A DNA stretch of 64,000 nucleotides from positions 1-64,000 of the forward strand of contig NW_025064927.1 of assembly GCF_019112545.1 (NCBI RefSeq), given 5' to 3'. Positions 59,172 to 64,000 of the stretch are shown one piece after another. The notes beneath the pieces were generated by a model. The model did no database searches, was not told where the DNA came from, and worked only from the letters and a program-made list of their open reading frames with translations. How positions within the stretch are numbered: position 1 is the stretch's first letter; every line of letters begins with the position of its first letter. The position numbers and the translations under genes were made by a program. The DNA is from Guyanagaster necrorhizus. Its lineage: Eukaryota > Basidiomycota > Agaricomycetes > Agaricales > Physalacriaceae.

Positions 59172-59622
59172 TGTTAAGCTCAAGTGACATGTGACCTAAA
59201 CATATGATAAACAGATGCTGTATCAAGTTTGTACAGTCACATCTGAGTTTATTATATGTATCTATGTGATGTTATATTCTAAGGCCTTTGCAAGTGGCTT
59301 GAGGTAGAATGGTGAAGTGTAAACTTTAGCTCAAAGCTGAGTATCTACAGCAAGAGCTAGCCTACTTATATACTGTTCATTCATTATGATAAATATACTA
59401 CTACTAATTGTATCTATTTAAATTATTATACTCTTTGTCCTTGGGCATTGTTACTATCTACAAAAGAATTGCTGTCTATTGTTAAAGAAGTATTATTATA
59501 TCAGAAGACAATAACAGACTTGGCCTTATTGTGATGACTAAGCTTGTCTCATATGCTGGTCTAAGCACCATAACTAAGCATAAATAGGAGTTAATCAAAG
59601 AAAAAAGTGAAAAATTATAACA
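59172..59622 (-). mobile_element. Solo LTR-B with perfect target duplication
   Basis: 451 bp, plus-strand reading TGTTAAGCTCAAG... to AAAATTATAACA. GTAGC is present exactly on both sides (59167-59171 and 59623-59627). No interior sequence. Confidence 0.9.
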
Positions 59623-60478
59623 GTAGCCAAATTCAAAAAGATGTGTTCATCACTTTGAGAGATCATAAGGGTTGTTGTGACATAGCAGAATTTTAGCCTC
59701 TAAATTATGTCCAGCCAAGGCTTGGTTTAAGGCACTGAGACAAAAACTTAGTTTGAAATTGCTAAGACTTTTTTATACAGTATTTAAGTCAGTAGTATAC
59801 AGTGATATACTCTAGTCTTAAGCTAAGGTTAATATATCAATCAAACTTCTAAACTTTTGGTGTGACTATCACTTTAATATCAACACTGAGAGTCATAGTC
59901 TATCAACCTGTATACTTTCTCTCCTTATCATCATTCTACATATCATCCTTATTATCTTTTTGCTTTACCTTCAGTTAATGTCAGACTCTGGCTGTTGCAG
60001 TGCATTGCATTTATTTGATTGTCATCTAATATGACAATACTGTTTTTCAGTGAGATATAGAGAATATATTAGATTAAATGAGAGTTCTGGCTCTTGCTTT
60101 ATTTCTATAACTAGCTGCTTTATATATATTTATTGTATTGTATCAATGCTCTGATAACCATATAATTTGTGCCAGAATGTATTATCTATGCAGCAGATAC
60201 TATTCAAACTTAAGTTTGTTGATTCACAAAAAGATTGTGTAGTTGTATTGATATAATCAATATTATTGTTGGTCACAGTTGTAGTAAAATGAACTCTATC
60301 ATCTTGACAGAAGGTGATATCTGATTCAACAATAAAGATCTCAAACACTTTTTTTGCAAGTAAAATAGTAAGATGTTAATAGATTGTTATATAGTACTGG
60401 CATATAGAGAGTATCAAAGAGCTCAACTACTGCAGATCTCTCTCTCAAGCTCTGGTTCTAGTATAATTGTCTCAATCT
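59623..60478. other. Unassigned AT-rich region
   Basis: A short segment near 59780-59840 (ATACAGTATTTAAGTC... CTCTAGTCTTAAGCTAAGG) resembles the promoter part of LTR-B in plus orientation, perhaps a distant LTR relic. The rest shows nothing I can name. Confidence 0.4.
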
Positions 60479-60924
60479 TGTTAAACTCAAGTATCACATA
60501 AACAAGTACATGTGATAAACAGATGTCATCTCACACTTTGGATAATTGACTGAGTCCACTTGATGTGTATTCTGATCGATATGTCACAAGGCCTGAAGAA
60601 TTGGCTCAAGGATAGAATGAGATGAATAAACTTTAGCTTGAAGCTAGGGATTACCAGTAAGAGTGAGCCTCTTAAATACTATACAAGCTTTGTCTAAATA
60701 TACTACTACTAATTGTGCATTGTTGAGTCTTTTGTGCCCATTGTCCTTGAGCATCATTACTGTATATAAAAGAATGATTATGCATTGTCAGACAATGCTG
60801 TTGTATCAAAAGACAATAATGAACTTGGCCTTGTGATGATGAAGCCTTGTTCTATAGTCTCAAGCATCTGTGTTGGTGCTCTGATTAAGCATAAATAGGG
60901 ATTGAAAGAGTGAAAATTATAACA
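60479..60924 (-). mobile_element. 3' LTR of B7
   Basis: 446 bp, plus-strand reading TGTTAAACTCAAG... to GAAAATTATAACA, followed by the family B polypurine tract (ATTACCCCCTCCTT on the plus strand). Confidence 0.88.
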
Positions 60925-60959
60925 TTACCCCCTCCTTAAAACCATCATCCTAATGGCTT

Positions 60960-61923
60960 AATTAAGGGATAATTCATATTCATGTATGGCATCATCTGCA
61001 TTCATCCACTTTTTGTTTACTCACTGGTTAGATTCAGATCCATATCTCTTCCAGCTGACTAGATAATCAACTGTTGTCATTGTCTCACCTCTTTTTGCCT
61101 TGATTTTTCACAGTTTGTAGTTGAGAATTTATTTGACTTCATAGTGTTCTTTATCATCAATGAGGTTAGATGGCAGAGATGGGGGTCATTCCTGACTTTT
61201 TAAGGATCAGAAATAAACTAGTGCACTTGTTGCTAAGTTTTTTCTTGAGATGTGGAAGGTGAAGATTAGTTGTGTCAAGTCAAACTTTATTGTTTATCAG
61301 GTATGTATAGGCAGATCAGCAGTGTTTATCATATTGTGCCTTCATTGCAGAGGCTGTCCTTTCTAGTGCTGACTTGGTTTCAGTATGGATCTTCATTATT
61401 GTGATGGCAAAGTCTGTAGATGCAGGGGTCATAATATGATATTGTTTGGTTTGGGTGATATTAGGGTGTCACCCATAGTTGATGAAGAAGGGTGTTTTCC
61501 CTGTTGCTGAGTGGACATGATTATTGTATTGGAAGATAGCAAGAGCTAGCCACTCAACCCAGTTGTTTTGCTGGTAATTAATAAAGAGATGGAGATATTT
61601 TTTCATTTCCTGATTGACCCTCTCTATTTGACCATCCATCTGGGGGTGATAGGCTGTTGAAGCATTTTGCTTGATATTCAACAGTTAGTATAAGTCACTT
61701 AGAAATTTAGAGATGAATTGCAGACCATGGTCAAAGATGATAACTTGGGGCATGCTATATTTAGCATAGACCTTATTATATAAGATTTTAGCCCATTCTT
61801 CTAAGGATAATTTGGTCAAGCAGGTGACTAGTATAATCACCTTGAAGAAGCAGTCAATGATCATCAGAATAGCATCATAGCTATTATAATCCAGTAGTCT
61901 GATAATCATGTCTACTGAAATAT
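60960..61923 (-). pseudogene. pol: B7 pol, integrase and chromodomain part
   Basis: On the minus strand: the integrase core (SVDMIIRLLDYNSYDAILMI, VYAKYSMPQVIIF, LQFISKFLSDLY, then NIKQNASTAYHPQMDGQIERVNQEMKKYL) from 61923 to about 61470, then the C-terminal part and chromodomain (about 60980-61140). A frameshift separates the two integrase segments near 61683, and stops follow. The catalytic Asp of the SDRG motif reads FDHG, keeping Asp. Broken by decay and by the B8 insertion. Confidence 0.82.
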
Positions 61924-62450
61924 TGTTAGACTCAAACCCCACGTGACTATCAACACGTGATAAACAGTTCGGTATCTCGCACTTCGGGTATGTCCGACTG
62001 AGTTCACTGATGCGAAAGTTAAAGTGGAGCAAGGCTTTTTGCAAGTAGTAGAAGCTCGAGAGTAGTTTGGTGAAGATAAACTTTAGTTTAACGCTGAGCT
62101 ATTACAGTGAAAGCTGTCTACTTAAATACTGTTCTGTTATCGTGCTATAAATAACTGTTCACAAAAGATATTGTCTGCTGTAGAGCTGTTACCCCTGCTG
62201 TTGCCAGGCTCTCCACAAAAGCTGTTGTCTGGTGAATTGTCGTCGTTGCTGTTACTGCTGTTTAGTGACAAAAGGAGCATTGTCTTCCCTTCGCAGCGCA
62301 CAGCCATACGATAAGACAATGACCGACTGGGTTGCTGAGCTAAGCATTCCCACAGTCTTAAGCGCTGGCCTAGATGCTCTGACTAGCAGAAATAGGGGTC
62401 ATTTCTGGGAAAAGGAGAAAGAAAATAGAGAAATAGGAAAAATCGTAACA
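61924..62450 (-). mobile_element. 3' LTR of B8 (long LTR-B type)
   Basis: 527 bp, plus-strand reading TGTTAGACTCAAACCCC... to AAAATCGTAACA. Same length class as the B1 LTR (528 bp), with CpGs where B1 has TpG or CpA. Confidence 0.92.
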
Positions 62451-62464
62451 TTACCCCCTCCTTA
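62451..62464 (-). other. Polypurine tract of B8
   Basis: Plus strand TTACCCCCTCCTTA, that is, purine-rich on the element strand directly before its 3' LTR. Confidence 0.75.
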
Positions 62465-62487
62465 AGACCATCGTCCCGATGGTTAAG

Positions 62488-64000
62488 TTAGGGTAGACCC
62501 CCTCCCGCGGAAGGAGGTGGCCGATCTGCTGGACCCGTTCGTCTGTCTTGCAGATTCATAAAGACATTGACCGGTTTATTGTCTTGTTGGAGGATCTCGA
62601 ATTGCGAGAGCCGGCGTTGTTGAAATTGCTCTTCGCTGTATGTCCCCACAGGGTCATCTTTATCGTCCCTCCGTACATGTCCTCTGCTGATGTCAGGTCG
62701 ACGTATTTCTTCAGGGATAATATTGAACATAACCCCCTTGTTGTCGACCCTGTTGATCCGTTGTTCGTAGTCGTGGATTGCTTTGTCAGCGTCCATATAT
62801 TTTTCGTTGACCCATTGATTTGATTCTGGTCCGTATCCCTTCCAGCTGACTAGATAGTCAACAGTTGTTTTCATGCCTCCGCCTCGTGCTTTAACTTTTC
62901 GAAATTTGTGGTTTAGAACTTCATCGATTTCGTAGTGTTCTTCGTCATCGATTAGTTCCGGGGGTGGAGGCATTGGTCGTTGTTGGTTTGGGAATACCGG
63001 TGCGATGTATGGTGTTAACAATGTTTCATTGAAAACATTATGGATTTTCCACGTTGGTGGCAGTTGTAACTTGTATGCAGCCTTTCCGACCTTTGCCATG
63101 ATCTTGAATGGCCCGGTCCGTTTGTCTGCCAGTTTTTGTTTCGGCCGCGGCAAGTGTAGGTTTGTCGTATCAAGCCACACTTTGTCGTTTGTTGAATAGT
63201 CATGGCTTGGTCGCTTGTGTTTATCGTACTGCTTTTTCATTGCGATGGCCGCCTTGTCAAGCGCGACCTTGGTTTCTTCATGGATTTTTGCCATTGTTGT
63301 GGCAAAATCTGATGAAGCCGGTGTTGTTGTATGTGCCCGTCCAGGTTGCGCAACTGGTGGGTGTCGTCCATAATTCACGAAGAATGGTGTTCTGCCCGTT
63401 GCAGAGTGGATCCTGTTGTTGTGTTGGAATGCAGCCAATGCTAGCCATTCCGTCCAATCGTCTTGTCTGTAATTGATGAAAAGTCGTAGGTACTTTTCAA
63501 TTTCTTGATTGGCCCGTTCCGTTTGGCCATCCGTCTGTGGGTGGTACGCTGTGGAGGCGTTTCTTTTGATATTGAGGAGTCGATACAAGTCATCCAAGAA
63601 TTTGGAGACGAATTGTGGTCCCCGGTCTGAAATGATAACTTGAGGCATGCCATACTTTGCATAGACCTCGTCTCGCAGTATTTTTGCCCATCCTTCGGAT
63701 GTCAATTCTGTTGAACAGGTGATCGGAATGATTGCCTTCGAGAAGCGATCGACTATGACGATGATTGCGTCATAGCCATCACTTTCGGGAAGTCCAGTTA
63801 TCATGTCTACCGAAATATGGGTCCATGGTGACGAAGGGACCTCATTTGGGTGTAGTGGAGCAGGTTTGGGTTGTGTTGAAGTCTTGCCTCTTTGACAGGC
63901 CTCACAGCCTTTGACATATCGGGTGATGTCATGATCCATTTTGGGCCACCAATACTCCCTGAGTACCAGTTCCTTCGTTTTTGCAATCCCGGGATGGCCG
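62488..64000 (-). CDS. pol: B8 pol polyprotein, C-terminal part (integrase, chromodomain), open to the window edge
   Basis: An uninterrupted frame from the right edge to the stop at 62488 (at least 503 codons; the true start lies outside). It inserts element DNA into the genome. From the edge: end of the integrase zinc module (KGCEACQRGK); the rve-type catalytic core with Asp in SVDMITGLP, Asp in SDRGPQFVSKF and Glu in RANQEIEKYL (DDE triad complete); the C-terminal GPF-type part (WLDTTNLHLPRPKQKL, RTGPFKIM); and a chromodomain (YEIDEVLNHKFRKVK, TVDYLVSWKGYGPESNQWVN) that in chromoviruses is thought to guide insertion to heterochromatin. A tail of about 90 residues rich in Arg, Asp and Pro follows the chromodomain. 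No frameshift or stop. CpG-rich codon use contrasts with all older copies. Confidence 0.93.
   Translation of the reverse strand, partial: GHPGIAKTKELVLREYWWPKMDHDITRYVKGCEACQRGKTSTQPKPAPLHPNEVPSSPWTHISVDMITGLPESDGYDAIIVIVDRFSKAIIPITCSTELTSEGWAKILRDEVYAKYGMPQVIISDRGPQFVSKFLDDLYRLLNIKRNASTAYHPQTDGQTERANQEIEKYLRLFINYRQDDWTEWLALAAFQHNNRIHSATGRTPFFVNYGRHPPVAQPGRAHTTTPASSDFATTMAKIHEETKVALDKAAIAMKKQYDKHKRPSHDYSTNDKVWLDTTNLHLPRPKQKLADKRTGPFKIMAKVGKAAYKLQLPPTWKIHNVFNETLLTPYIAPVFPNQQRPMPPPPELIDDEEHYEIDEVLNHKFRKVKARGGGMKTTVDYLVSWKGYGPESNQWVNEKYMDADKAIHDYEQRINRVDNKGVMFNIIPEEIRRPDISRGHVRRDDKDDPVGTYSEEQFQQRRLSQFEILQQDNKPVNVFMNLQDRRTGPADRPPPSAGGGLP

Larger units (their letters stand above)
60479..61923 (-). 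mobile_element. B7: decayed family B element, 3' part
   Basis: Minus-strand element with its 3' LTR at 60479-60924 and pol C-terminal part at 60925-61923. It is cut at 61923 by the insertion of B8. The remainder, if it exists, lies right of the window. Confidence 0.85.
61924..64000 (-). mobile_element. B8: young, apparently intact family B chromovirus, partial in window
   Basis: Minus-strand element inserted in B7. Its 3' LTR (61924-62450), polypurine tract and an uninterrupted pol frame are visible; gag and the 5' LTR lie beyond the right edge. It is rich in CpG, unlike B1-B7. As the only intact coding sequence in the window it may be, or have recently been, mobile. Confidence 0.9.

Noticed and set aside
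1..64000. Genes for tRNA or rRNA, CRISPR arrays, telomere repeats, bacterial operons
   Set aside because: None seen. The presence of introns, chromodomain retrotransposons and AT-rich decay speaks for fungal nuclear DNA.

Overview
The window looks like a transposon graveyard from the genome of a mushroom-type fungus (Basidiomycota, probably Agaricomycetes). It is AT-rich and almost every recognisable segment is a mobile element. The one gene relic I can place that is not part of a transposon is a degraded protein-kinase-like gene at about 57.1-58.6 kb, of a type I recall from agaricomycete genomes. No tRNA, rRNA, CRISPR array or clearly functional host gene was found. Species cannot be named from the sequence. 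Family names A, B, C and D below are mine.

Two Ty3/gypsy chromovirus families dominate. Family A has LTRs of about 490-500 bp (TGTTA...TAACA), gag, a pol with protease, RT, RNase H, integrase and chromodomain, and, in the complete copy, an extra gene on the opposite strand between pol and the 3' LTR. Family B has LTRs of about 440-530 bp (TGTTATGATT...TAACA), a very long gag of about 1,040-1,080 codons, and a chromodomain pol. B has a long-LTR subfamily (B1, B8) and a short-LTR subfamily (B2, B3, B4 and several solo LTRs). A pogo/Tigger-like DNA transposon and two kinds of long non-coding insertion (C and D) are also present.

Layout: 1-173 is the end of a minus-strand LTR-A. 174-552 is an older LTR-A relic. 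1960-14499 is element A1 with a perfect target duplication (CATAA), holding a truncated B1. 15.0-16.85 kb is a pogo-like transposon. 16.85-30.87 kb is B2, split by insertion C and by the complete A2. 30.6-31.1 kb is a head-to-head junction of two half LTR-Bs leading into B4 on the minus strand (31.1-41.0 kb), itself split by a solo LTR-A and insertion D1. 41.1-43.5 kb is a very old B5. 44.5-45.0 kb is an LTR-B. 46.08-54.55 kb is the full-length B3 with a solo LTR-A inside it. 55.0-57.0 kb holds a second pogo 5' end, an LTR-B and a D fragment. Then come the kinase relic, a solo LTR-B with perfect target duplication (59.2-59.6 kb), a decayed B7, and B8, whose open pol frame runs off the right edge.

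Many premature stops in the old copies are TGA where a related copy has, or the motif predicts, an arginine CGA. Three are verified directly against B8. This fits deamination of methylated CpG; the oldest copies also show CAA/CAG to TAA/TAG and TGG to TAG changes. CpG-rich copies (1-173, 51788-52279, 61924-64000) are the youngest, and the nesting order agrees. The most unusual feature is the spliced antisense gene of family A (28596-29894), which encodes coiled-coil segments and a Zn2Cys6-like cysteine pattern.
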